Below are positions 17,413 to 26,288 of a DNA stretch of 64,000 nt, piece by piece; within the stretch, counting starts at the first letter, position 1, and each line of letters opens with the position of its first letter. The notes below the pieces were generated by a model, which did no database searches, had not been told where the DNA came from, and saw nothing but the letters and a program-made list of their open reading frames with translations. The position numbers and the translations under genes were made by a program. Source of the DNA: Lacibacter sediminis (GTDB lineage: Bacteria; Bacteroidota; Bacteroidia; Chitinophagales; Chitinophagaceae); NCBI RefSeq assembly GCF_014168535.1, contig NZ_CP060007.1:620001-684000 (forward strand), read 5' to 3'.

Positions 17413-18423
17413 ATGAGAAAACTTATACTACTACCACTGTTACTGATCGTGTTGCAAACTTATGCACAGGATCCTAATTTCTCCCAATTCTTTGCCTCGC
17501 CTTTAACATTGAACCCCGCCTTAACCGGTAAGTTTAATGGTCTTGTTCGTGTGGCAGGTAACTATCGTAATCAATGGCCAACGATCAATAATGCATTTCG
17601 TACCGCAACTGCATCGGCTGATTTTGGTATTCTTGGAAATACCATTCCGGAGTTCGATCAGTTTGGTGTGGGTGTCATGGGGATGTATGATATCAATGGT
17701 GATGGGGTGATGAAGAACAGTTTCATCTCCGGTTCAGTTGCCTATCATAAAGGTATTGATGAAGATGGTTATCACCAGATTGGTGTTGGTTTCAGCGGAA
17801 CCTATGCGCAACGCAAATTGGATATTAATAAACTTGATTTCCAGGACGAGTTAACAAGCTTAGGCTTTACCGGCAATACTGCTGAGGTTTTTGGCAGCTC
17901 TGGTTTTTTAAACATCAATTATGCTGATGTGAACGCTGGTTTTATTTACAATGGAGCCACCAACGATTATAATAATTTTTATGTAGGGGCTTCGGTGTAC
18001 CATATCAACCGGCCTAAAGTAAGTTTCCAGGGAGCAGAATATATTATGAACCCACGCTTTACTCTTCATGGTGGTGGATATTTTCCAATTGCGGATGCAA
18101 CTACTTTGTTTGTAAGTGCCAACCATCAACGCCAGGCAGGTGCTACTGAAACAATTTTTGGCGCTGCTCTTGGTTATACAGTGAACAGTGATTTCGACAG
18201 CCCTACTGATGTATATGCCGGTGCGTTTGTTCGTTGGGGCGATGCAGTGATACCTTATATCGGTATTGAATTTGGCAACTACCGTTTTGGTGCTTCATAC
18301 GATATCAATACATCACGTTTATCAGCTGCTTCGCAACGCAGAGGTGGCATGGAGGTATCGCTTATCTGGACGAAGAAACACACTGATCCTAATAAGAAAA
18401 AACTAAACTGTCCAAGATTTTAA
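17413..18423 (+). CDS. PorP/SprF family type IX secretion membrane protein
   Basis: PorP/SprF proteins are outer-membrane barrels; many occur next to specific T9SS cargo and some help display it. This one has a signal peptide (LLPLLLIVLQTYAQ) followed by the family start DPNFSQFFASPLTLNPALTG and beta-rich repeats to residue 336. The ATG at 17413 is preferred to a TTG at 17392. The convergent neighbour is a CTD-bearing secreted metalloprotease, a suggestive but not proven partner. Confidence 0.9.
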   Translation: MRKLILLPLLLIVLQTYAQDPNFSQFFASPLTLNPALTGKFNGLVRVAGNYRNQWPTINNAFRTATASADFGILGNTIPEFDQFGVGVMGMYDINGDGVMKNSFISGSVAYHKGIDEDGYHQIGVGFSGTYAQRKLDINKLDFQDELTSLGFTGNTAEVFGSSGFLNINYADVNAGFIYNGATNDYNNFYVGASVYHINRPKVSFQGAEYIMNPRFTLHGGGYFPIADATTLFVSANHQRQAGATETIFGAALGYTVNSDFDSPTDVYAGAFVRWGDAVIPYIGIEFGNYRFGASYDINTSRLSAASQRRGGMEVSLIWTKKHTDPNKKKLNCPRF

Positions 18424-18438
18424 TTTCTGTTCATCTAT

Positions 18439-18480
18439 ATAAATAACGAAGCCCGCTTTAAAGCGGGCTTCGTTATTTAT
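18439..18480. terminator. Perfect 42-bp palindrome, bidirectional terminator
   Basis: The two 21-nt arms are perfect reverse complements with no loop bases at the centre (core GCCCGCTTT / AAAGCGGGC), flanked by A/T runs. It lies between the convergent PorP/SprF and metalloprotease genes and should stop both. Confidence 0.88.
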
Positions 18481-18495
18481 TACAATACTGCTACA

Positions 18496-21400
18496 CTAAT
18501 TGATCTTGATGAGCTTTACTTGTTTGCTTAACTCGCCCTGCATTACTTTCACAAAGTATGTTCCTGCTTTGTAGTTTTCTCCAAAGCGAATGTAACTGCC
18601 GTTACCTGTTACATGTGTTTCCATCATGCGTCCATACAGGTCAAATACAGCTACGGAAATTTTCTCTTCATCATTTCCTGTTACATACAGTGTAAAATAA
18701 TTGTTGGTTGGGTTCGGCATTGGTTTCGCATCAAGCCTGCTTGCTGCAATTGTTACAGGGATGTCTTCATCTCTTCTAACAGGTTTACCTGGTGCTGCAA
18801 CAACAACTGTACTGTTGGCGCCAACAGCCATCACTGGTGCATCTGCATCACTTGCGCCAGGTTGATTGTCGTAATATACTTCACCCGTATTCTTGTTATA
18901 GATCTTCATCCTGATCTTGTCTTCACCTGTTGTGCCACCATCAAGCACTGTCATGATAAAGCTGATACCGCTTTGTAACCCTTTAATGCGGCCGTTGCCT
19001 TTTATTTGAGCAAGTGAATTGTTGATCGACAGGTATTCAAAATTCACAGCATTGTATTCAAAATCGCCCACTTTAAATACAAATTCTGTTTCACCTTTTG
19101 GATTGGTTGATTTTTTGAAATAGTTCGCTGCAAATCCAAAGGTTGCTTTACCTGTTGCAGATGCATCGCTCTTCAATGCGCCTGCAGGTGATTGATACCA
19201 GCCACCACCAAATGTGTGGCCACCTTCAGGATCATAAATAACAATGATCTGTTCCTGATCACCATTTGTTGTTGCGTATGAATTAAATCCATTCTGATCG
19301 GTAATGCTCATCTTCACTTTGTAAACACCAGCTGTTAAGAATTTATAACTGCCGCTAACCAATCCTTTTCTGCTGCCAACCGGTTCAGTAACCGTTGCTG
19401 CTGCAACTGTACTTTCATCGAGTATCCATTTTGCTGTATGTGATTTACCCGGTACATCCCAGAACTCACCATTCATTGTTACGGTACTGCCAATTTTAAA
19501 TGGTTTGCCGGATGAAGGACCGGTAATGTTATGCACCACATATACTTTCGCACTATCTGTTTTACTGTTACCGCAATCATCAGTTGCTGTAATGTAAATG
19601 GTATAAATCCGGCCATCGCCATTACCAGCACGTTCAGCACGGAGTCTTACAGTATGTGCATCGGTTCCCACAACTTCATAATCGATCGGTTCTGTATCAC
19701 CATCACCCAAACCATTGATCGGCTCATTACTAACAATCGAAAGTTGTTTGGTAATATGTGCCTGATCTGAACAATTGTCAGCCACATCATAATTGATGGT
19801 TACTGTCACCATTTTATGATTTGGAGGCCATAAATATTCAGGTGACGCACTGATGTTGGAAATAGTTGGAGCCGTCGTATCCTTCACCGTAATGATCTGT
19901 ACTTTTTCTGTTTTATTACCACAATCATCAGTTGCTTTCCATGTGCGTGTAATAATTACTTCGCCCATACAACTGCCGGGAGCATCCACATCAGAATATG
20001 TCACCGTCGGAGTTGGGTCACAATTATCTGCTGCATCTGTTACTTCACCAGTTTCAGAAGGATGATCATTGTGTTCACAATTTTCATCTTTATAAATAGT
20101 AATGGCAGCAGGAACAGTAAATGTTGGTGCTGTTACATCTTTGATCGTGATGGTTTGAACTTTTTCTGTTTTCAGATTACAACCATCGATTAAAGTCCAT
20201 GTACGTTCAATGATCGTTTCTCCAACACATGACCCTTCTTTGATCACATCTGTATGCGTTGCATTGAGAGATGTGCTGCAATTATCTGCTTCATCTGTAA
20301 CATCGCCGGTTACACCAATGGAAGCATCATAATTACAGTTTGCATCTTTTTCAATCGTGATATCATCGGGTGCTGTAAATGTTGGCGGTTGATCATCACC
20401 AATTGTAAAGTTGGTATTGCTGATGTCAAAAAAGATATTGTCAATTGCTTCTACTTTTATTCGTGCAGTATTACTGTAAGCACAAACAATTGTAACATCA
20501 GCTGATCCATCATTTGCTGTACTTGCAAGAAGTGTATTGAATGTTTGTCCGCCATCGGTCGACAATGAAATTTTTACATTGGCTGCCAATGCATCACTAC
20601 CGTTCACATCCCATGTAACAATATGCGTGCCTGGGCACCATGTTACTGCGCTGTTGGGAGATGTAACGGTAAAGGGTCCGTAGGCATCATCAACCGTAAC
20701 CACCATATTATCACTGTTGGTTTGCCCTGCTCCCGGATGATTGTCTCTCACCGTTAAACGGAAGTTGAGCGATCGTGAAACAGATGGAAGTTTTTCCCAA
20801 CGATTGGTGTTTGTGCCATCAAGAATATTTTCCAGTATTGGAAATATGCGTACAGCAGACGTAAGTGGTGGTCTTGAACGGAACTCCGGACCAAACGTAT
20901 GTGTTGGGTCGGGCTCCCATGGAAAGCTGTTTGTAATAATATCCATTTGCTCCCATGTGTAGGTCAGATTATCTTCATCTGCATCCGAACCACTTCCTGT
21001 TAATTGAAAAGGAGTTGATTTGGGAATGGTGAAATTATTACCTGCATTTGCACTCGGAGCATTGTTATTTGCTGATTGTGTAGTGCCGCATGTAACAGTT
21101 GCCAGGTAGGCTGTTACCTGCTGTATGCTGATGGCATGAAAATAATGATCCCTTATAGTTACAACATGATATCCTTCTGAATCGCTGTTGCCACCATAGC
21201 TCATAATCGTGCTGCCACTACCAGGTTCTATTTGTGCATTATCATTATCATTCTTATGAGTGAATGTATGGTTAGCACCAAACTGGTGACCAAACTCATG
21301 TGTTAACATAATTTCAGAATACACACCTAGTTCATTCCAATCGGTGCGGCCGGTAAATCCTCTTGCTTTTGTGGCATCATTACAAATGCTTCCAATAGCG

Positions 21401-22362
21401 CCGGCATTACCTCCGCTGCCACTTGTTCTGCGGCGGATAAGATGACCCACATCAAAATTATCCGATCCTATTTCAGTAGTGATGACCGATTGTGCTTCGT
21501 TATTAATGTCATCGGTTTCAGTTGCAGTAAACGGATCGGTATCAGGATCGAGAAAAATAACGTCTTCATTATTATCGATCATAACAATGCGAACACCAAA
21601 GTCACGTTCAAGGTGTCCATTTACAATCGTAATTTGTTCAACCTGCTCGGCAAGAACTTTTGCAATACGTTCTGCATCGTTTGCTTCTGTACCATCTAAA
21701 CACCATTCCGAAAATTCGCCCTGCGCAGCAAAAGCTAATCGAAATACACGCAATTCGCCGGTGTTTGCATTGAGTGTTCCAAAATCTGAATTTGCGATTT
21801 GTGTTTTTGTTTGAATGCCGGCTGATGCAGTTGCAGTGGTTGTACATTCAAAATCTTCAATTGGTGGCAAATCTTTTTGTGATACAACAATGTACAGATT
21901 GCTGCCCCTTTCAATTTTTTCGATATACAAAGCCGGTTTGGAGAAGGAGAGAATAACGCCGTTAAATCCCTGTGGTGTAAAAGAAAAGCGAATGGTGGTG
22001 CCCGGATCTTTTACACTGGTACCAAGATAGCAGCGTAGACGGCTGTGTTTGTTTTGAAGACCTGGCTGCATTACCGATGCTTCAACTATTCTGAACTGCA
22101 CAGGATTGCCTTCTTCATCGGGCACAGTTAAAAAAAATGCCGATCGTTTCGCTGAGATCGTTTTTTCACTTGGTGCATTTCGTAATTGAGCTTCCAATGC
22201 TTTTTCCTGCAGACGAAAAACAAGAAAGTTTGAAGGACGTTGTTTTTTTGCAAACACATCTTTGCGAAGTGCAGCTTCACTTTCCCTGTTCCAGTGATTT
22301 TGTTGCGCTGCAGCAAACAGGGAAAACAATAGCACTGCAGACACAAGTAGAAATTTCCTCAT
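18496..22362 (-). CDS. Secreted reprolysin-like metalloprotease with HYR-like repeats and T9SS sorting domain
   Basis: A 1288-residue secreted multidomain protein. The start at 22362 gives a signal peptide (LLVSAVLLFSLFAAAQ); a longer version from 22416 hides it behind 18 residues. The metalloprotease domain contains the zinc motif HEFGHQFGANH at about 354-364 and a Met-turn IMSYGG about 35 residues later, as in M12B/metzincin enzymes. Three related HYR-like segments follow (about 654-740, 740-824, 824-950), each with TAPT, a D-x-C or DNC motif and TDDCGN. The last about 80 residues (PMPNPTNNYF ... GTYFVKV) are a type-A T9SS sorting domain. It probably cuts extracellular proteins; the target is unknown. 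Confidence 0.9.
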   Translation of the reverse strand: MRKFLLVSAVLLFSLFAAAQQNHWNRESEAALRKDVFAKKQRPSNFLVFRLQEKALEAQLRNAPSEKTISAKRSAFFLTVPDEEGNPVQFRIVEASVMQPGLQNKHSRLRCYLGTSVKDPGTTIRFSFTPQGFNGVILSFSKPALYIEKIERGSNLYIVVSQKDLPPIEDFECTTTATASAGIQTKTQIANSDFGTLNANTGELRVFRLAFAAQGEFSEWCLDGTEANDAERIAKVLAEQVEQITIVNGHLERDFGVRIVMIDNNEDVIFLDPDTDPFTATETDDINNEAQSVITTEIGSDNFDVGHLIRRRTSGSGGNAGAIGSICNDATKARGFTGRTDWNELGVYSEIMLTHEFGHQFGANHTFTHKNDNDNAQIEPGSGSTIMSYGGNSDSEGYHVVTIRDHYFHAISIQQVTAYLATVTCGTTQSANNNAPSANAGNNFTIPKSTPFQLTGSGSDADEDNLTYTWEQMDIITNSFPWEPDPTHTFGPEFRSRPPLTSAVRIFPILENILDGTNTNRWEKLPSVSRSLNFRLTVRDNHPGAGQTNSDNMVVTVDDAYGPFTVTSPNSAVTWCPGTHIVTWDVNGSDALAANVKISLSTDGGQTFNTLLASTANDGSADVTIVCAYSNTARIKVEAIDNIFFDISNTNFTIGDDQPPTFTAPDDITIEKDANCNYDASIGVTGDVTDEADNCSTSLNATHTDVIKEGSCVGETIIERTWTLIDGCNLKTEKVQTITIKDVTAPTFTVPAAITIYKDENCEHNDHPSETGEVTDAADNCDPTPTVTYSDVDAPGSCMGEVIITRTWKATDDCGNKTEKVQIITVKDTTAPTISNISASPEYLWPPNHKMVTVTINYDVADNCSDQAHITKQLSIVSNEPINGLGDGDTEPIDYEVVGTDAHTVRLRAERAGNGDGRIYTIYITATDDCGNSKTDSAKVYVVHNITGPSSGKPFKIGSTVTMNGEFWDVPGKSHTAKWILDESTVAAATVTEPVGSRKGLVSGSYKFLTAGVYKVKMSITDQNGFNSYATTNGDQEQIIVIYDPEGGHTFGGGWYQSPAGALKSDASATGKATFGFAANYFKKSTNPKGETEFVFKVGDFEYNAVNFEYLSINNSLAQIKGNGRIKGLQSGISFIMTVLDGGTTGEDKIRMKIYNKNTGEVYYDNQPGASDADAPVMAVGANSTVVVAAPGKPVRRDEDIPVTIAASRLDAKPMPNPTNNYFTLYVTGNDEEKISVAVFDLYGRMMETHVTGNGSYIRFGENYKAGTYFVKVMQGELSKQVKLIKIN

Positions 22363-22778
22363 AATTGGTTGAGTTTTAAATAAGAAAATGCAGGCAATTC
22401 GTTTAGAGGAAACCATTGCCCATGAAAGAAATGTGTTTCAAGAGAGTGGATCAGACGGTGTTCATAGAAATGAAATGGCAATAATTATGGCATTACATCA
22501 ACAGCATGGCAAGCCATGTTGTGTTGATGGACACAATACAACTCATGGGTTCAATTAAGTAGTAACGTGGTTTACTTTTTCAGAAATTGGGTAGAAGAAG
22601 CGCTTGCAGATTATTTCCGGAGTAATGATGATAAAGTTTTTTCATACTCTGAAAACAGCGGGATAAAAATATAAAAACCATAATACGATGCAAGAGTTTT
22701 TGAAATTATTTTGTACTTGTACCCTATTTGGGGTATATATAAAATGATTTTTATTGAGCGATGCTGGAGAAGAATAGA
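22363..22778. other. 416-bp gene-free stretch
   Basis: No supported gene. It should contain the promoter of the minus-strand metalloprotease gene, although no good -33/-7 pair was seen. An imperfect hairpin spans 22496-22529 (CATCAACA and CATGGC pairing with their complements around an AA loop), without a T tract. The plus-strand reading frame starting at 22711 is antisense to the next gene and rejected. Confidence 0.5.
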
Positions 22779-23630
22779 TTACCGTTTTCGTTCTACATAT
22801 TCTTTTAGTCGCAGTTGCCCCAGCCTTGGTGCAATTGTATCATGCTGCATCACTTCAACAAAGAAAGCAAGTTTATCAAAAAGATTACGGTTGAATATTT
22901 TCAGAAGAGGCAACATGTTTTTAACTAAACCTGGTGGAATAGTTCTGATCTTTTTTCCGGGTTTAATTACTTCCTGTATAATTTCATTGATCTGTTTTCT
23001 GCTTAATACTTCGGGGCCGCCAATTTCAATTGTACTTACATCCTGCTTAATTGCATTGATGCATGCTAGAGCAACATCACCTTCATAAACCGGATTGGTA
23101 AGTTTATCACCCTTGCCCATATTTACCAATCGTCCTTTTTCTGCTAATTCGAACAGGTCAATAAATGCACTGAAGAGGGCAGGAGGTTTGATGATGGAAT
23201 AATCAAGATTCGAACGCATTAAACGTTCAGCAAATTGCTGGTGTGCATGAAAATAAGTAAGCTGGGGATAGCGTTCAGCATGATAAGCAGAAATGTAAAT
23301 AAATTTCTTTACTGCTGCTTTTATTGCTTCTGCCAGGATATACGTATTAGCAGTAAGGTCAACGTCCATGAAACCGGGCTTACTGTTATCATTAATAGAA
23401 ACAGATTTGCCCAATGCAGAGATCACAACATCGAAACCTGAACAGATATAATCAAGCGAAGCATGTTGTGTAACATCGGCAATGATCGTCTCACACTGCA
23501 CTGTTTGTTTTAGCGTTATTGCTTTTTCCTCGTTACGTACAACTGCTGTTAAAGCATAACCCTGTTTCAACGCTTCTGCAGCAATGGCTTTACCAAGATG
23601 ACCAGTAGCGCCAAATAGGATAATCTTCAT
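22779..23630 (-). CDS. NAD(P)-binding SDR/NmrA-like protein
   Basis: An atypical short-chain dehydrogenase with the nucleotide-binding motif GATGHLGKAIA at 8-18 and a FIYISAYH segment near 135. The rest of the fold (about 283 residues) resembles NmrA-like and NAD(P)H-binding families, which include both enzymes and redox-sensing regulators. The usual YxxxK active site is not clear, so catalysis is uncertain. It follows the small membrane protein gene by 17 nt and is probably translated from the same mRNA. Confidence 0.8.
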   Translation of the reverse strand: MKIILFGATGHLGKAIAAEALKQGYALTAVVRNEEKAITLKQTVQCETIIADVTQHASLDYICSGFDVVISALGKSVSINDNSKPGFMDVDLTANTYILAEAIKAAVKKFIYISAYHAERYPQLTYFHAHQQFAERLMRSNLDYSIIKPPALFSAFIDLFELAEKGRLVNMGKGDKLTNPVYEGDVALACINAIKQDVSTIEIGGPEVLSRKQINEIIQEVIKPGKKIRTIPPGLVKNMLPLLKIFNRNLFDKLAFFVEVMQHDTIAPRLGQLRLKEYVERKR

Positions 23631-23647
23631 AAAACAGGTTTAGTTGT

Positions 23648-23926
23648 TTACTCTCTCATCCATAAAATAATGAACGTAATAAAAAGTACAAGAAGGCTAA
23701 GGAATGAAAGTGATTGAAAAGATGCTTTTTGTTTCACCCATTGTATAACCGTAACGGCAAATGTGCCAACGAAAAGAAAAAGCATAAATAATGCAAGCAG
23801 TTCATAAACTGCACCGGCAATTTTCCATTGATAAACATCAACCCATTGAGCAATAAGCCAGAAAATTGCGTTGATTAAACACAGGATAAAAACAATACGT
23901 TGGCTTTTGGTACTGCTTAAATTCAT
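23648..23926 (-). CDS. Small hypothetical membrane protein
   Basis: This 92-residue protein is not recognised. It has three hydrophobic stretches likely to cross the membrane (about 10-27, 34-60 and 71-89). It lies directly before the NmrA-like gene with 17 nt between them, suggesting an operon. It diverges from the sigma-factor gene. Confidence 0.7.
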   Translation of the reverse strand: MNLSSTKSQRIVFILCLINAIFWLIAQWVDVYQWKIAGAVYELLALFMLFLFVGTFAVTVIQWVKQKASFQSLSFLSLLVLFITFIILWMRE

Positions 23927-24076
23927 ACAGTTGTGGTTTACATTAAGGGTGCTTTAAAGATAAGACAGTTTTTTTGTTTGTGTTTGTTGATAAACTTGCT
24001 TGTTGTTGACCGACGGATTAAACGTGCACATATGCGCTTATTTCTTATTTTTAAGTTCAATCAATAATTACTGCCC

Positions 24077-24646
24077 TTGCATGCCGATCAAAAATATATT
24101 GAGGCTTTATTAAACCACGACCAGCGACTCATCAGTGAAATATACCAGCGCTTTGCACCGAATATGAAAGCTTACCTGCTTTCACGTGGCTGTAGTGAAG
24201 AGGATGCAGGTGATGTTTTCCAGGAAGCGTTGATCGATATTTATAAGCTGGCGAACGACAAAAAGTTTGTGCTCACCTGTCCTTTTGAAGCTTTTCTTTT
24301 ATTACTCTGCAAACGAAAATTCATCAATAAAACGAAAAAAACTTCGCTTACTGTGGTAACAAATGGCGAAGACGATGCATATACCCATATATCCGGTGAT
24401 GCCAATGCAGGTGCAGCCGAACATACGGCACAGGTGGAGAAAGAAAAGCTGGTGATGCTCGTGCTCGATGATATGGGCAATTGCAAAGAAGTGATCCTGA
24501 AAAGCCTGCTGAAAAAGCCGCAGGAAGAAATTGCAGAAGAATTGGGGATGACGTATGCGTATTACCGCAAACGAAAAAGCAATTGCATGGGAGAGCTGGC
24601 AGAACTGGTAAGGAACAAACCTCAATTTAAAGAAATGATGTCATGA
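24077..24646 (+). CDS. ECF-like sigma-70 family sigma factor (TTG start)
   Basis: A 189-residue alternative sigma factor. Region 2 is seen at about 15-85 (LISEIYQRFAPNMKAYLL ... EEDAGDVFQEALIDIY) and region 4 near the C-terminus (KPQEEIAEELGMTYAYYRKRKSNCM). The start must be TTG at 24077: an in-frame stop lies at 24065 and no ATG occurs before the conserved region; HADQKYIEALL right after it is how Chitinophagaceae relatives begin. The next gene overlaps it by ATGA, so the pair is translationally coupled, as usual for a sigma and its regulator. Confidence 0.87.
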   Translation: MHADQKYIEALLNHDQRLISEIYQRFAPNMKAYLLSRGCSEEDAGDVFQEALIDIYKLANDKKFVLTCPFEAFLLLLCKRKFINKTKKTSLTVVTNGEDDAYTHISGDANAGAAEHTAQVEKEKLVMLVLDDMGNCKEVILKSLLKKPQEEIAEELGMTYAYYRKRKSNCMGELAELVRNKPQFKEMMS

Positions 24647-25359
24647 ACTACTCGTACTCTGATATTGATGCTTACCTGAACGGTGAACTGAATGCTGAAG
24701 AGCAACAGTCATTTGAACAGGAACTCCGCAGCAACCAACAACTGCAGGAGCAGGTGAACGCCTATCGTTTACTCAATAGTACAGTGGGTAAACATCAGCA
24801 GGCAGAACAAACGTTGCCGGAATTAAAACAAATACTTGGCCCTCTTACACATCAACACTTCAAAAAAGAAAAAGCAAAAGTATTTACAATGAAGCGAACG
24901 ATGTATATGCTGGCCGCCGCTGCATCGGTTGTTTTGATCCTGCTACTTGCATTGCCCGGCACCTCACCAGATAATTATTCGTTTGATGATATGCCCGGTG
25001 CTATTGTTCGTGGAGCGGAAGATGAAAAAGCAAAAGCGGCACAATTATTCAATACCAAACAATATGCAGAAGCAGCAACTGCATTCACTCAATTAAAAGC
25101 AACTTCTCCAGCTGATGCTGCTGTTGATTTTTATCTAGGCATCAGTCTGCTGAAAACAGAAAAATATGCTGAGGCATTGCCTTTGTTTGAAGCATTGGCG
25201 AATGGTTCATCGGTGTATGCAGAAGATGCGAATTTCTTTGCTGCATTAAGTGCTTATCATTTACAACAGAATGAAAAGGCAAAACAATATGCTGTGAAAG
25301 TGAAAGAAGGAAGCAGGTATTGGAAGAATGCGAAGGCGATTTTGAAAAAGGTGAAGTAA
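24643..25359 (+). CDS. Membrane-anchored anti-sigma-like protein with TPR domain
   Basis: The 238-residue protein has a cytoplasmic helical N-terminus (about 1-80, IDAYLNGELNAEEQQSFEQEL, like anti-sigma N-domains but without a zinc HxxxCxxC motif), one membrane segment (87-106) and periplasmic tetratricopeptide-like repeats (about 125-238: AAQLFNTKQYAEAATAF, DFYLGISLLKTEKYAEAL, AALSAYHLQQNEKAK). The start overlaps the sigma gene stop (ATGA). I infer that it holds the sigma factor and senses an envelope partner through its TPRs; no signal is known. Confidence 0.8.
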   Translation: MNYSYSDIDAYLNGELNAEEQQSFEQELRSNQQLQEQVNAYRLLNSTVGKHQQAEQTLPELKQILGPLTHQHFKKEKAKVFTMKRTMYMLAAAASVVLILLLALPGTSPDNYSFDDMPGAIVRGAEDEKAKAAQLFNTKQYAEAATAFTQLKATSPADAAVDFYLGISLLKTEKYAEALPLFEALANGSSVYAEDANFFAALSAYHLQQNEKAKQYAVKVKEGSRYWKNAKAILKKVK

Positions 25360-25389
25360 AAAACAACTATTAAGTTTACTCACACTGCT

Positions 25390-25499
25390 GTCATGCCGAC
25401 GAAGGAGGCATCTCTCAAATTTTATACAGTTCTTGTTTAATCAGGTTTGTTAAATTAAACAACTTCAGCAGGTGGGGATTTCTCCTTCGTCGAAATGAC
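25390..25499. repeat. REP-like inverted-repeat element
   Basis: Two 25-nt arms (25390-25414 and 25475-25499) are imperfect reverse complements; both contain the core CGACGAAGGAG. The arms read outward as GTCAT...CGACGAAGGAG. The element fills most of the 222-bp gap after the anti-sigma gene, has no gene in it, and resembles an intergenic repeat seen in other Bacteroidota genomes. Confidence 0.7.
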
Positions 25500-25581
25500 G
25501 GTTATCTGGTTTAATTCTTTTGACAAGACATCTAATGTGTAATTATTTAACTCTTGCATCTAACAGCTGATTCATTCTGTT

Positions 25582-26148
25582 ATGCGAAAATTCGGCGTCT
25601 TCACTTCCTTCATCTTTATTTCAATCCTGCTTGCAGGTATTTATGGTATACTTCACAACCAAATAACGTACTCCATCTCTCCTGAATATTTTACAAAATT
25701 TAAGTACAGGCAATTTGGTTTTAAGCCCGAGTGGTTTGGTGGTCATTGGCAAACAGTTGCTGCAATTGGTTTTCTTGCAACATGGTGGACGGGATTGTTT
25801 ATTGGAATTTCACTTGGCTTGCCGGCATTATTTTTTCCTGATCATAAAAGAATGGTCACAGCGCTTAAAAAAGCAATCAGACTTGTGTTAATGATCACTG
25901 TTGCTACAGGGGCCGCTGGTTTCATCTATGGCAAATTTTACTTAGCAAAGAACGGTGTTGATTGGTGGCTGCCGGAAAATTTATCGGGCATATCCTCTTT
26001 TATAATAGCCGGTTCAATACACAACTTCAGCTACCTGGGTGGACTATTGGGGTTACTCATCAGTATTGTTTATATGATCAGATCGATGTTTCAATCAAAA
26101 GCTAAACAAAACAGAAGCACCCCGACAGGAGCGAAATTTTTTTATTGA
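25582..26148 (+). CDS. Hypothetical four-helix membrane protein
   Basis: Not recognised. The 188-residue protein has four likely membrane segments (about 7-24, 60-88, 101-120, 138-165) and a basic C-terminal tail (KAKQNRSTPTGAK). It sits alone between the REP-like element and the fasciclin gene; nothing around it suggests a function. Confidence 0.75.
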   Translation: MRKFGVFTSFIFISILLAGIYGILHNQITYSISPEYFTKFKYRQFGFKPEWFGGHWQTVAAIGFLATWWTGLFIGISLGLPALFFPDHKRMVTALKKAIRLVLMITVATGAAGFIYGKFYLAKNGVDWWLPENLSGISSFIIAGSIHNFSYLGGLLGLLISIVYMIRSMFQSKAKQNRSTPTGAKFFY

Positions 26149-26288
26149 AAAATACAATTTGATTTATTCTTCGTTGAACCATTTTATTTTTTTGCTGTTA
26201 ATTTCTCACTCAACGCCCATATCTGACAACCTACAGTAGTATCCCGGGAAAACAGCATTCATCATTTTTAAATTAAATCAAAACACGT

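Noticed and set aside
19515..20403. DNA repeats in the metalloprotease gene as a mobile element
   Set aside because: They are the coding form of HYR-like protein domains and have diverged at the DNA level.
22711..23088. Plus-strand frame antisense to the NmrA-like gene
   Set aside because: Mostly within a well-supported gene on the other strand and with odd composition.
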